Positions 12,263 through 25,179 of a DNA stretch of 64,000 nucleotides are shown here, piece after piece (the first letter of the stretch is position 1; the number at the start of each line of letters is the position of its first letter). The translations under genes and the position numbers were made by a program. A model generated the notes under the pieces. It was not told the origin of the DNA. It saw only the letters and a program-made list of their open reading frames with translations, and searched no databases. The stretch is from Synanceia verrucosa (lineage: Eukaryota; Chordata; Actinopteri; Perciformes; Synanceiidae): assembly GCA_029721515.1 (NCBI GenBank), contig CM056559.1, positions 18,021,479 through 18,085,478 on the forward strand. Reading direction: 5' to 3'.

Positions 12263-13089
12263 GCGGTAAACTGCCATAGCACATTGGTTGGCTGCTTTAT
12301 CACCACGTTAATTATAAATCACTATCACTATGCACTATGGGTACATATGTACTGGTTAACCCTGAGTGATACACAAACACATACTGTACGCACAATGCAC
12401 ACAGTCAGCAAAGGGTCAAAAGGGGAAAAGTTCAGCTGGTCTGTATAAAGGAGACCTAGAGTCCTTTGAAAAGCTTGGACACAAAGAAGCCTCCATTACA
12501 TTTGGATTGGCTTTTATATACAGTAGAAAAGCTTAAATCTATCATGCTAGGGTTTGAATAAACAGCAGGTTTGTGGTTGGGTACATGGGGTTTGAGCTTT
12601 AAGAGGCATGATTTCCTGGATCTGCTTTTATGTGAAGCACATGCACTTTCTTTGAACAGTTTAGATGCGGGTCAAGAGAGCAGAAGTCTAAGGTTTACAT
12701 AAAGAAAGAAGAATGAAGAATACAGTCAAACAGTCAAACACACGCATGGTTCAACATGAAAACTCATCACATGCACACTTGAATTAATGTGGTGTGAGTC
12801 GTGCCATAAAGACACGACCTGAAGAACCAGTTCTGATGTGTCAAAACAATGAAATCTTGACAGCAGACCTTCATGTCCAGATAAAACATAACTAGCATGC
12901 TCTAGCAAGATCTAGCTCCACTATTAAGATCTCTATTCATTAGTTAACGATCTGATGAAGATGGTCACTTAAAATGCATGCTATAATCCACTTCATCAAC
13001 CAACTCAAAAGGCTTTTCTGTGATTTTAAATGTTTCTAACCCCTTAACAGAAAACCACAACAGACACAAACCAATTAGGGGCTTGAAAT

Positions 13090-13460
13090 AGCTACCGATG
13101 TTCGTGTAGGAAGCGCTCGCTATCTGGTCTTCCTCTCAAATGACTTTCAGTCTGCGGCAGAAGATGATTGCGCTCATTATTAGGGTGGTTTTAGCTCATT
13201 TCCTAATAACTGAATTATACGTCCTTGTATTGCTTTTGCTTGCATTTGAGTGACGCGGAGTGGAATAGAGAGATAACATTATCCCTATAGCATCAACATG
13301 AAGCAGATTCTTTTCATATATCAGCTCTAATTGTTTTAATGTGGCATAATCATGGCTGCGCTTTCATCTAGCACACATGGCTGCACAGGTTCTCACTGTG
13401 GTATTATTATAGTATCTAAAATATATTTGCTTCATTTCATTTCTCTGCATTCATTCTAGG
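13090..13460. other. Candidate conserved non-coding element
   Basis: Unique intronic DNA free of simple repeats, with balanced composition and several transcription-factor-like words (CTCATTATTAGG, CCTAATAACTGAATTAT, ATAATCATGG). It looks like the kind of unit often conserved among vertebrates, but that is an impression only. Confidence 0.25.
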
Positions 13461-14157
13461 TCAGATCTGATTGATGAACCTTGTTTGCCAGCATTGGGTT
13501 TTACCTTTAAATCAGTGCTGCCCACTTTCCTCTCATGGAGGATATGATTGTATTGAAAACCCTCTGAGGGGTGGCAGCCTGCAGAAAGCACTAATGCATG
13601 GAAACATTCTCATCCTGCTCTTCACAATAGAAAAGCCAAGCCGAGGTCAAGTCAGCGCTGTTGTGAACTGTCTGTCAGGCCAGAGCTGTTAATGCACACA
13701 GAATAAGTGAATGAGTGGATTTAGTGTGGCTGTCTGGAACTGGAGGTGAGCAGAAAATAAGAACTGAGGAAAGTTGTATTAAACACTGCATGAACTCAGA
13801 ATCGCTGTACTGAATAATGGCATTTATTACTTTACTTTCAGACACACTCAAGTTTTTTGTAGCCTTTACTCGCTGTCACAACAGTTCAGAATGCCAAGAT
13901 ATTAATCTGTATAAACACCTGCAGTTGAATCTGTGGGGAACAGGACATGATTTTGACTTGACTTGATTTTTGGAGGCATTCTGGTTTCTGTTTGTATTCT
14001 ACGTAGTACTGACCAATCATGTTTGAGCTGGCTTTGATTGCATGCAGGTAATCTGTGTGGAATGGCAAAGATACATTGGTTATTGTCTGACAACAATTTC
14101 CTTTTGAGTTTGATGAGATGATGACACTTAATTTCCCTGAAATTAAGTGGCGGGCCC

Positions 14158-14693
14158 TTTCTGTGTGGAGTTTGTGTGTATGTGTGGGTTCTGGGTACTC
14201 CTGCTGCCTCCCACCATCCAAAAACATGTACTGGATTAGGTTAATTGGCTAATTTAAATTACCTGTAGGCGTGAATGTGAGTGCGAGTGGTTGTCTGTCT
14301 CTATGTGCCCTGTGATGAACTGGTGATTTGTCCTGGGTGTGCCCTGCCTTTCACCCTAATACCCCTTCTCCACCAAAAGGAACCTGGTGCTAATTCGGTG
14401 CTGGTGCTAGTGCTGGTGCTTAGCTGGTTCAACTTGTGTTCTTCCTCAGCACCAGTCGCTTTTCCATTGGCAAGAAGCCCAGTCAGAGGCTCATCACTGC
14501 AAAACATGAGTATGTCAAAGCATTTTTGTTTCTACCCAGCAAAGCTTGTTCGGTGCGAAATTAAAACAAGGCTTTGCAAAAAATCCAGAGCCGACGAAAC
14601 TAACTGTATGGCATTACATTTGTGCCACATTGCTGAGCGAACACAGACAGATTTTGTGGTCTCCCGTAGAAAATGGATGGATGGATGGATGGA
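14158..14693 (+). mobile_element. tRNA-derived SINE, 5'-truncated and interrupted
   Basis: 14158-14359 matches the body of the full SINE at 41857-42215 (shared CTGTGTGGAGTTTG, CTCCCACCATCCAAAAACAT, GGTTAATTGGCTAATTTAAA, GTGAATGTGAGTG, CTGTCTCTATGTG, CACCCTAA). The match stops at CACCCTAA and resumes near 14665 with the tail GTAGAAAATGGATGGATGG. Between them, 14360-14664 is unrelated sequence starting with CCACCAAAAGGAACCTGGTG. The tRNA-like head is missing. The layout suggests a later insertion or replacement inside the SINE. Confidence 0.6.
14360..14664. mobile_element. Insert within the SINE (GGTGCTGGTGCTAG repeat)
   Basis: About 305 bp splitting the SINE copy. It begins with CTCCACCAAAAGGAACCTGG and a run of near-repeats of GGTGCTAG, and contains CGCTTTTCCATTGGCA, wording similar to short DNA-transposon repeats common in fish. 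No clean terminal inverted repeat or target duplication is visible, so the class is uncertain. Confidence 0.35.
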
Positions 14694-15429
14694 ACTTTGT
14701 CGTTGACTCCCAATCAGAATCAAGATGACATCACATACATGAGATGGAGGACATGTCCTTGGTTGGACATACTGTTGACAGGAAGTTACAGTATTGTGGA
14801 AAACTGGCCTGGTTCAGTTCAGCTCAGCTCAGCTCAGCTGCCTCTCCATTATGTATCTTATTACTTATTCATGCCACCATATTTTATTGATACACACACA
14901 CACCCGCATGCAGGGTCATGTTAGGAGAGATAGTGTGCGTGAAATATGTGTGTATACATAGTCAGAGTCAGTGTGACAGGGTGTTAGCAGGATGTGTGTA
15001 TTCACATTATCTGTTTAAAGTGTCACTTAATGTGTGAACACAAACACTGGATGTGTTGTCTGCCAGCTAATGAAAAGATCTGCGTTCCAGTATATCACTC
15101 GGATTTTCACACTGACATAATTCAATAACAAAGTTGTTCAAAGGATTCAATATCTCTGGTAGTTTCAGTACATAAAAAGCACTTTTCTGCATGAAACTGC
15201 TCTAATGTATATAATGCTCATTCAGTATCTGGTTATGTTCTATTAAGTTGTTGATATACAAAACAAATGGGATGGTTCTGGATACACTACGCTGGCTCCA
15301 CATGCACATATGGTATGCTTGTAGGCACATACAGCTCTCCCAGGCATCAGCAGACAATAGATCTCATGGACCCTTATGTGACAGAAAGTATAATTACTTG
15401 ACATAGAGTAAACAGATAGCATGTTATTC

Positions 15430-15858
15430 TTAACTCTTTGAGTGCCATTGACAAGTTACGCCATCAAAGTGTTTTTTGGAGGTCGCTGATCACAGTCTCC
15501 TGCGGCCTATGAGTAATTTCGGGGCTTCTGTGATTTGTAGTCGGGACATTAAGAGTTAATATACCCCCAGAAATCAAAGCAGGAAGTGGAGACGATCGCG
15601 TTTAGAGAGCAAAACATACAGATCCCGGACAAAAAGTAGCGATTTTGGTGAAAATGGCCTCTACATGGCCTCCAGACAAAACAAGAACAGAACAAGGTAA
15701 AAACAAACATTTTTTTCATGATGAAACATGTCTCTTCTTTCATTTGAGCTACTCTGTGTTTTCAGAGACATAGTACAAAATATTCTGTGGGTCTGGAATG
15801 CTGGCACAAGGCACTTTCATTTTTTTAAAAAAAAAATGGCTGGCACTCAAAGAGTTAA
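15430..15858. mobile_element. piggyBac-like MITE with TTAA target sites
   Basis: A 429-bp unit bounded by TTAA on both sides (15430-15433 and 15855-15858). The termini are perfect inverted repeats: ACTCTTTGAGTGCCA after the first TTAA, and TGGCACTCAAAGAGT before the second. TTAA duplication with short inverted repeats is the hallmark of the piggyBac superfamily. There is no transposase gene, so it is a miniature non-autonomous copy. The intact termini and target sites suggest it is not very old. Confidence 0.8.
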
Positions 15859-16258
15859 AAGATGATCTAATGATGCTATAAAGAACTTCTCAAGGTTTTT
15901 TTTAAGTGCCATCTATTATGCACCCAAACACAAGTTTATTCATTTTAATGGCATTGAAGTCAATGACTGTCTTTTGTGTCTTTGCAGTGTCAGTGCAACA
16001 CATTTTAGGACAGATCATCTTACAATCATGTACTGACATAGGCATACTGATAAATTACAGGTCCAAGATACAAGATACCACGAGTAAAGGTATTCAACGT
16101 TAGGTGCTACTGATGGGTCTCCTGCTTCTCAATCATTTAAAATCTACTGGTTTACTGGTTGGCATCACTCTGGTGCACAAAATTGTCAAACAAAGGAAGG
16201 ACTAGCACCTTTGTGCAAAAAGCTAGGAATTGAAATGCCATCTAAAAAGCTAATGTAG

Positions 16259-16301
16259 TTCAACAATGTACATGATCATTTTGATCATGTACATTGTTGA
16301 A
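16259..16301. repeat. Perfect palindrome, 20-bp arms, 3-bp spacer
   Basis: TTCAACAATGTACATGATCA (16259-16278), then TTT, then its exact reverse complement (16282-16301). The stem is perfect. No surrounding inverted-repeat element was found beyond the arms. It could extrude as a cruciform, or fold as a tight hairpin in the intronic RNA. The 3-nt loop is too short for a typical microRNA precursor. Confidence 0.9.
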
Positions 16302-19259
16302 CACATAATCCAAACTCCAAACCCTGTGCAACGAACGTCACTGGGAACAGCTGGAGCGTCAGTTTGGTGAAAATGGTCTGAGTGATGGATCACAGAGTTC
16401 TTAGCAGCAGCAACAGACGCAGCAGCGACAAGTGTTTCGCTGCATGCTGCCACTGCCTCCGCCGGAGGTGAAGCTGACTGGGTGAAGTCCATTTCTAATG
16501 CACTGCACAAAGTTGCCCGACCGGTTAAGCACGCGCAGGACCAGGGCTTTAAAAAGCGCTTCCCACCACTCTCACTATCCCTCTCTTTCTCTTTTTCACC
16601 ATAGCTCTCTCTCTGCTCTAACTTGCCCTTCTTTTCTGCGAACCCTTACAGCCCCTTGTGTGTTTATGTATGTGTGTGTTTCCCTTGAGCGAGCTGTTAA
16701 GTGCAGCCTCCAAAAAAACGCCACAAAAGCCCATTTGCAGTCAGCTAGAGCACCACACACACACACAAACACACACACGCCGCAGAGTGACACTAACACG
16801 CACAGACACATATATACCAGTACATTCACACACTGAGGCCGTCACACGTGTCTACACACTCTCTCTCACGCACACTTTTCACACTTCCCTCTGGGCAAAT
16901 GAGGCAGAGCGGCAGAGGCGAGGCCGGGATAAATGATACAATGATATCCAGGTCTGACTTGTCAGTGGAGTTCAGAGAGAGGATGAGGAGGAGGACGTGG
17001 AGGAAGTGGATGGGGGAGCAATGGCAGCTCTGAATATAGGAATTATTCTTCATCATCTCACACTGTCGCCGCAGATTACACTCAAACTCTCGCCTGGCAA
17101 ACGTGAAGAAAGAGAGAGAGAGAGAGAAGGAGAGGAAGGCAGGGAGGAGGGTGGCGCTGAAGGGCATATAATGACCACACTCTGCTTTCACACTCATCCT
17201 CTCTTCTCTCAGCACCATACTCTCCGGCCTCACATTCCCTTTTCTGTTCTTTCACTCAGTCCCTGATGTCTTCTCTCTCCCCCCACCCTCCTCTCTTCCT
17301 CTCTGCGTTTGTTCTTTCTGTCTGTCACGGCAGCGCTGAGTAGCTTTCAGGGAGAGGGTGTACTCATTTGCTCTCTCTCTCGCTTTCTTCTCTCTCTTTG
17401 GTTAAAGCAAGGGGACAACATGGCCCTGTGGGCATTTCACACAATGATTAACTAATAGTTTTGAGTTAGTCAAGTATCCAAATGGTGTGTGTGTGTGCGT
17501 GTGTGTGGTCCATTGCGTGAGTCCTTCAATCTGTACATTAGGCCTATTGAGATCATCATCACAATTATGCTACATACAATATACACATACAGCTGCACAT
17601 ACAGAGAGCCGGTAGCTAGAGACTGGCCATATTTACGCCGGCGTTAGACAGTGAAAGGCACATTTTGAGAAGTCGAGTCTGATTCATTATTCATCCAACC
17701 AGCTCTATGGACAGAGTGAAAGGACTTCATGACAAATCAGACTGGCATGTTGAAAACCTAAACTATTAAGTTCAGTTTGCTCGAGGAAACCAAAAGCAGG
17801 CACATTCAGCCCTCCAATGTCTTTTCCACTGATGTCCTGTGAATTCATCTCTGTCACTGTTAGTTCATAGCAGGTCAGTGATGGATGCGTGTGCATGTGT
17901 GTGGGCTCATGATTCATATCTGAATTTGTGATATGTCAAAAACAAGATCAATTGTCTTGTACACATGATAAATGAAAAACAGAACCAAGGGCTCACTCAA
18001 AACTCAAAACACTAAACAAGGTAATACTTACTGAAACACTTTATGTTGGTTATTCCCATCAGTAGTCAACCAGCTAATGCCTCCTACATTCATACAACCT
18101 TTTTCAGGTTAATGAAGGTGAAGGTAGGTGGATCGACAGCACTGGAAAGGTGACGATGTGCTTTTATCAAGACATCAATGATCCCAGCAAACCATCAGCC
18201 TTCCTATGAGCCGGAAAGTGGTTCTACAAAACAAAGAGGAGTATAACCTCTTTAAAAGATGTGGTGCAGTGACTGGATTGGTAAATCAATAAGAAATTTT
18301 CTCTACCCACAGGAAATGACAGATGCCAAAATAAAGGCTGTTAATTGTTTAAAAAACATAATAACAGTTTGTATGACTGCTGAAATTCTTCCTCTTACAG
18401 ACTTTTTGTTGGCCTTTTTCCAATTTTTGAGCAAAAGTGCTGGTACTTAAGGTAAGGTAATTTTGGCCTCCTTGAAAGGGTTTTATTGGAAAGCATTGCT
18501 TGAAGTAAAGTTTGATGAATTTTGTGTTATATTCATACTAAAACTGAGGTAACATATCAAGCAAACAAAATGTAAACATACTATTTCCTGCTTGAAACTC
18601 ATGACTATTTGGAAAAACTAAACTTTGACAAATAAAGTTTTTTTTTTTTTGTTTTTTTTTAACCATAACCAATATCTGCATTTTTTTCTTGAATCTCAGT
18701 GGTTTACATGCTTATAGTGCATTATGACATGCAAGAGTATGTGCTGGCCAGCCGGCATGGCCCTGCAGGAAGCCATACAAGTGTATAAGGTTTTCATGCT
18801 TCCCTTGTTTGTGTGTGTTTGTATGTGCAGAGCTGAAGCCAGCAGACGTCTGTACTGATTAATAGGAAAAGAAGGACCTCTGAGCCGGCACGCCATCCCC
18901 AACCCGCAACTCGTCCCTGTGTGTTGTTGCTCTTATGATGGGTATCAGTGAACTAAAACAAGGCTGAATAGCAGAGAAACCAGTCAGTCGGCAGGATGGA
19001 TAATAGCCTGGTTTTGTGTGAATGGAGTACGCAGCCAATTCAAATACAGGATGTATTGTACAACCATTAAATCACACAGCTGTCTGAACAGGCATGGAGT
19101 CTACTTTCCATGTTTCCTTAATAGACCAATTAATGAGTTTTTCTATGATTTATATAATAGCAAAACTTAAAGAGGCTATTAATTTTATACAATTGAAAAA
19201 AGTTTTTTCTGTGTAGCTCGTTCGCATGACTTTAGGCTTCAGTGGAGCTCAGAGACATT

Positions 19260-19325
19260 AATCAGATTCACAATCAGCTTTATTGGCCAGGTATGTTTAC
19301 AGGATTTTGACTCAAGATTTTACAG
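19260..19325 (-). mobile_element. LINE 3' tail fragment
   Basis: Read on the minus strand, the block contains CATACCTGGCCAATAAAGCT followed by GATTGTGAATCTG. I recognise this as the 3' end of a fish non-LTR retrotransposon whose tail carries CCAATAAAGCTGATT. Only some 65 bp remains and no coding part is present. Confidence 0.4.
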
Positions 19326-21785
19326 CACTCTGTCTCATTATAACTTAAAACAGAGAATTCATGTAAAGTGACACCATGTTTAACGCAAACCTGAAGAAAC
19401 TGAATTATCTGAAGGGTCATATTAGCAATGATCTGCTGGTAAATGGTAAATGCTTTGTAAATGGTTAATAAATACTTTGTCAAGCATCCATAAACAATAT
19501 TTAGTTAGACAGTAGATACTTTGTCAGTGGTTAATAATGGAATGGTTATAACAAGTTACAATAATTCATATACATTATTAACTATCATTGTTTGTTAACA
19601 GTAAAATAATTACGAGCTAAAAATAACTGACAAATCAATTTGGTGATTGTTAAAAAGTGTTGCTAGATGCTAAATGCTAGAGGCTATCTGTCACTTAGCA
19701 CTGTTTAGGATACATAATTATATATGGTTGATTTTGATCTATGGGTAATAACCCTTATGCTTGAAACTTGACTTGAAATATGCAACACATTAGTGCAAAG
19801 AACTCCAGGTCACCATAAGGGCAAAGTGATATTCAAGATACCGGTATCTTCAATCTGTGCTCAGTGTGTCCAGTGCTTATTTTGTGACCATGTGCTTCCT
19901 ACTTTACCTCAACCTATTCTTGGCAACTCTTCTCTCAAAGTGTTGATAAATTCTAAGACAACAAATACAAAATGATTAATTTTGATTGGCACAAAAATAT
20001 AAAGAAAATACATGTAACTGTGTGCATGTAATTTGAATTGGTTGGAGGATATTACTAAATCTTTTTTAGATGCAAACTATTACATACTGACTGGAATTGT
20101 AGCAGGAATAATTAGCAGGTGGATCTGGAAAAGTGAAGATGTGCTTATAGCAAGACAAGTTGTCAGCAGTCACAGCTGAATCTACAGTATTAGGTTTTCG
20201 GTGTTTCCTGCTTCTTTTAACACTAATGGTTATTTAAAAAGAAAGATGCTGGCAACATAAAATCTGCATTTAAAGTAGATATTCCACCAAAATATGAATA
20301 GAACATATGTTAACACTTCAGTCAAAGACATTGGGTATAATTAGTCAGTACATAATTTTTTAATAACACGTTGGGTATGAAGTCCTCTTATGCGTGGACT
20401 TTAATCATAGTTCAACTGTGGCACAATATCAACAAATGCAGCTGAAACCTGCGATCACATGTGCAGCAGATTGACTCTGGGCGAAACGACGGCATTGTGC
20501 ACACCTTCACTGTATGACGCACATCTTAAATGTTATTACCCACACTTACGACAGCGTTACAAACAGCATGCATCATGTATGTTGGGTGCAGAATGATGGT
20601 GCAGAATGGGGTATGAGGAATCATGTGGCTGTACCTTTCACTCTGGGAGTAGCATGGGTTAATGCCTACTTCTCTTACGAGATAGGTTAGGGTTATGATG
20701 AAGACGCTGATCATCTGGGGTGAGATGATGACAGCAGCAGTTCTCAAATCACTTTTGGAGATTGTATGGAGAAAAAAATATCCAGGTTGTCCTAAAGACA
20801 AGCCCCAAACATTAGCCCAACACTAGTTAGATGCTTATTACAGGCTCTTATCAGAGTCCAGTAGCACTGAAACATTATAGCACTATATTTGATAGGTTAT
20901 TGTAATATGCAATGCACATTCATCAAATGGAAAAAAAACAACACTTGGTCCAAATGGAAAAATAGCTAGCCACTAAAGCACAATACAGTTTAGTGTGATA
21001 TTGATTAGTAAATGGGGCGAGAGAGATGAGCAACATTGGGCCTTCTCTTTAAGATTACTTGCTAAAACCTACATTCATCAGAGGGCGTGCATGTCAATAC
21101 ACACAGGTCTGAGCTCCAGAGGAAACCCTCAAACCATCAGCTTTCTTTATCCTTTACACAGTTTGAACACACACAAAGACACACACCAAGCAGCATATGG
21201 AAACAGAGCGAGTGTTTTCTCTGAGGTGATAACATCAGAAGTTTGGTGGAAGCCTCCCAAAGCTGACATGCAGTATGTCACCCAGCCAGAAGCCTCGAGT
21301 CAGGGCTCCAGCAGAGAATGACCAATTGTTAAAGTCACGGTGCATGTTTGGACCAGCGCCTGCTAGCTCATAAAAAATAAGAACATTTTAAGAGGTAGGT
21401 CAAAGAAACACACACATGCACATACACACACACAAAGTATATATTCAACCATATGTAGGTATATTAGTTAGTTGACAGAAACACATGTCCATCCGCACAT
21501 GCTTGTACACAAGCTCAAGTAATTGTAAACACTTGTACAAAGTATAGATCCTGCATGTCTATCGCTCTGACACATGTATGTGAAGGGTAAAGTTAATAAA
21601 ATACAGGCCCACACATACACTGACACACTTGCATATACAGTTACACCCACGAGCGCACATTCACACATACAGCTCAAATATAAACACATGCAGTGGGTAC
21701 AAATATATGCATCCACACACACAGCAAGCTTCACAGACAAACATAAAATATACAGTTTCACAAATAGCTGGACTTGATAAAGCCA

Positions 21786-21813
21786 ACACACACACACACA
21801 CACACACACACAC
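21786..21813. repeat. (CA)n microsatellite
   Basis: Fourteen CA units. A (TTA)n run of about eight units follows at 21933-21958. Confidence 0.95.
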
Positions 21814-22289
21814 GTAGTGAAATGCTCACAACCTCCTGGTGCTGATAAGACTTCCCTAAATATTTGTGTTGAGTTGAGCGTTGAGAGAGACAGCTGAGCT
21901 CTGCGCTGTTCAGACAGCGTTCCTATTATTCCCATTATTATTATTATTATTATTATTACTCCCAGTTTCTATGAGCTGGTTATGAGACAGTAGGTGTGGG
22001 TGGTCCCCAGCACCCTCAACTTATCAATCAACAGACCCCGACACACACTGCTCTGTACAGCAACACCAATAACAAACAGAGCACTGATGGCAGCACAAGC
22101 ACAGGATATTTAACATAAACCATGATCTAGTTCTGATACTGTGAGTCTTATATATTATTGAGTCATATCAAGAATCCTGGAAACTCACACACAGGAAGAG
22201 ATTAGGACATTTTTTTAATGTATGCAAAAAACAGCAACAGTGTTCATTAATAATGGCCCAGTTAATGGAAACACAGCTATCCATACATT

Positions 22290-22440
22290 TCATTTCATTT
22301 GTATTTACTGTTGTTATATGGAGTGTCTATATGTTTTTTGCACTGTTGTTATTCTGCATATCCTGTACAGATTGCAAAGTCCTCTGAGGATAATTTGAAA
22401 TTTATAATATTGGGCTGTACAAATAAAATTGACTTGACAT
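22290..22440 (+). mobile_element. LINE 3' end (L2/CR1-like tail)
   Basis: Ends in GGGCTGTACAAATAAAATTG followed by ACTTGACAT, preceded by TGCAAAGTCCTCTGAGGATA and TTTGAAATTT. This is the well-known tail shared by many fish LINE 3' ends (GGGCTATACAAATAAAATTG). Only the 3' untranslated end is present. A CATC/CTAC microsatellite begins directly after it. Confidence 0.55.
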
Positions 22441-22527
22441 CTATCCATCTATTTATCACCTATCTACCTACCTACATACCTAGCTGCCTTTCATCCATCC
22501 ATCCATCTATCCATCCATCCATCCATT
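22440..22527. repeat. (CATC)n / (CTAC)n simple repeat
   Basis: Degenerate tetranucleotide repeat (ATCTATCC, CTAC, CATCCATC) directly after the LINE tail, as often seen at LINE 3' ends. Confidence 0.85.
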
Positions 22528-23049
22528 ATTTGAACTGTCAAAGAACACTTACATTGCCAGACAGCATCCATATTTTTAATTCTATTTCTGGTTAAAAAAA
22601 AAAAAAGAAAAAAGAAAAAAGAAATAAACATGATATTGTTTATTGTAGACAGTCCATAAATCATTGGTCCAAAGTGGAAAAGCTATGAATCTGTATTTCT
22701 GGCTGATTAATGTGACACCAAAATGATTCAGCTTGTTATGAAGTAGTTTACATTTCCTGCAGTAAACACATGGTATATGATGCTCAGTAAATGACACCAC
22801 TGTAAGCACTCAAACACCAAAGATAAAAGACAATAAAATACTCTACCGCTTAAAAAATGTGTATATTGTGAAATGACAGGATTTGGGTAAACAGGCAGAG
22901 AAAGCTCCATTGTTCCTAGCGGCTCTATGCTGGGACACACCGGGTCGTGTTGAGCAGTAGTCCACTCTCCATATGGCTTCAATGGAATTTATGTTGGACA
23001 GGCACCAATAAGCCAAATCTTGTTAGCAACATTATATCATTGGAGCCAA

Positions 23050-23530
23050 ATCTAATTTCAGCCCCAGTGTGTTTTAGTCGTCAGGGACTCTCTCACTCCT
23101 CATGTCCAGTCCTCTCACTCCCTTCGTTCATCCATCCATCTCTCTATGTGAGTGTCACCTGCCTTCTGAGCTGGCGACGCTGGGTCTCAGCCTTAGCGTG
23201 AGAGCCCCATTACCCTGACTGGAGGCTTTGTTCTCCCTGTGAATCTCGGAGAGAGAGAGTGTGTGCCCGAGAATGTCAGAGAGACAATGATTTGTTACAT
23301 CAGTGAGCATTCCTGTTCCGAGATCCTCTGAGTTGACACATGGAGGGGAGGGGATGTCCCGTTTGCTCCTGCGTTTCAGTCCAAATCTATTCTTGTTTTT
23401 GTGGAGGAAAATTCAAAAAAAAAAAATATGTGTTAAATAGCTGTAGAGCTCTGTAAATAATGACACAGAGCGAGTTGAAACTTATTAGAGTTTGAAAGGT
23501 TTTGCGGAGAAGTCACTCAGTAGTTGGAGG
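23050..23530. other. Candidate conserved non-coding element
   Basis: Unique sequence with few simple repeats (one short GA run and a poly-A of 12), containing GAGAGCCCCATTACCCTGAC, GATTTGTTACATCAGTGAG and GTAAATAATGACACAGAG. It stands out from the flanking AT-rich DNA but has no coding frame. Confidence 0.2.
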
Positions 23531-24654
23531 GAAACATATGACAAAGAAAAGGAGGGGGATGTGAGTAAATGGTGAGGTAAGAGTGTTTGCTATCAGGTTC
23601 AAGGTTAGTTCAGCTCTGGGTCCACAGCTCACAATAGAGACACTGAGCAACAAACCATCTGTCTTCTGACCCTTTCAGTCTCATGCCAAGACATTCAAAA
23701 AGCCTTTAAAAAACACTGTGTGCTGCTCAACTCAAAACGGAAACACTTTAACTGCACACACAGCGACTGTAAATAATAAATTAAATGTCACAACTCTGGC
23801 AAAAAAAACTCTCACTGTTTAACCCAGGGAGGAAGGTATCATGTGTGGATCATCATGGGATGCCATGTTGCCTCGTTCCAATAGAAAGCCACAGGAAATC
23901 TGATCTTCAGAGTCGGGGCCAAGACGACGTGTTTAACATTATCTGTAAGTCCTGCGTAACAAATATCACAGGGAATAAAACTAAATGAATGAAAAGCACC
24001 AGTGCTCCATGTTATAGCGTGCTTAATGTATTCATCTGTAGCTTGAGGTCTGGGCTGAGGCTAGAATTTGATACAGATTTTCAATAAAGTTGGAAAAGTC
24101 CTACTCGGGTGCGGTTTGATTTCATCAAGCTGACAACTGACTGTTTTTGGCTGCAGACAGCCAGTAGACATGTTCCCTGTAAAATGACAAAATGTTTGTG
24201 AATGACTCAAACTTATTTTTTCTCCACCATCCCAAATCATCTTTGACCATAATTTGATGTTTACGGATGTTTTATTTTAGATTTTTGTTCACATTTCTGT
24301 CTTAGAACAATGAACAACTCTGCTATACGCATGCAAAAATATTTCAAATTTCACATTATTTTATTTTTTTTCGCAAAGTACATAAAATGCATTCAGTTTT
24401 TTTGAGTCAGCTGATTTATTTATGACCACCTTATCAGGGAAGTGCTTTCAATTTGAGCCGGCAACTACAAGGTAAGCTATTGCTAGTACAGCTAATCAGA
24501 GGAATAAAGCTAAAGCTACTATTTAGCAGTGATCAAGGCTCCACACACCTATGATATGAGCTGACAAACGGATGGAACATGATCAATAAGACAGTTTTAA
24601 AGGTGTAATAAACTCAGAAATTCAGTGTTGAAAAAAATCAATTGTTTGATAGAC

Positions 24655-25179
24655 TTAAAGAGACACTATGTAATATTTTAAGTAGTTTATTGCCTCAAAT
24701 CAACGTCTTTACTCATAAATAGATCCTCATTGCCAACAATCTGACTTATCCTCCTGGACGAAGAATCAGTTATCTGTCTTTACATAGAGTGGGTCGCTCT
24801 TACGGAGGCTTCCATGTCTTTCCGGTCTATCAAAAACTACAAACTGCCGAGAGGTACATCAAGCACTACCTGCTAGTACCCACAGGACAAATGTATTTCC
24901 GCGTTTTGCGATTCACTTTTCTCAGAGAAGCAAGGTGGAGGTGGAGGCACTAAACTAAAACCTGCATTGCACTTTTGGTCATAATACAAAACTGTACTTA
25001 TGCCGCGCCGAATCCTCATCGCCAAAAAAGCATAAAAGGGCCATAAAATGACCGGAGCTCTGGGCCGGGGATCCGCGGTGAGTGGGCCCGGGAGCGCCCC
25101 ATTCCCGGCCACGGCCGGCCGGGAGCCGCCGGGAAGTCCTCCGGACCGGAGGAGGGTTGTGGAGGTCCAGGGAAAAATG
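24655..25179. mobile_element. TTAA-type dispersed repeat, copy 1
   Basis: Starts TTAAAGAGACACTATGTAAT. It shares more than 400 bp with 45015-45515, including GAATCAGTTATCTGTCTTTA, TCTTTCCGGTCTATCAAAAA and GCACTACCTGCTAGTACCCA. The TTAA at the left edge and the AG(G/A)GACACTATGT start resemble a piggyBac-type miniature element common in fish, but the opposite inverted repeat is not found. The right part is GC-rich (about 25045-25215), with ATGAC(C/T)GGAGCTCTG repeated at 25047 and 25177, a local duplication not seen in copy 2. Confidence 0.65.

Noticed and set aside
11535..12306. Overlapping Pro/Arg-rich open frames of 171-249 codons on the minus strand
   Set aside because: They are produced by the stop-free 19-bp minisatellite; all three frames give the same cycling peptide, so none is a gene.
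16545..16620. TATA-like GGGCTTTAAAAAGCGC followed by a pyrimidine-rich stretch, considered as a promoter
   Set aside because: No downstream exon or open frame with coding character on the plus strand supports a transcription unit.
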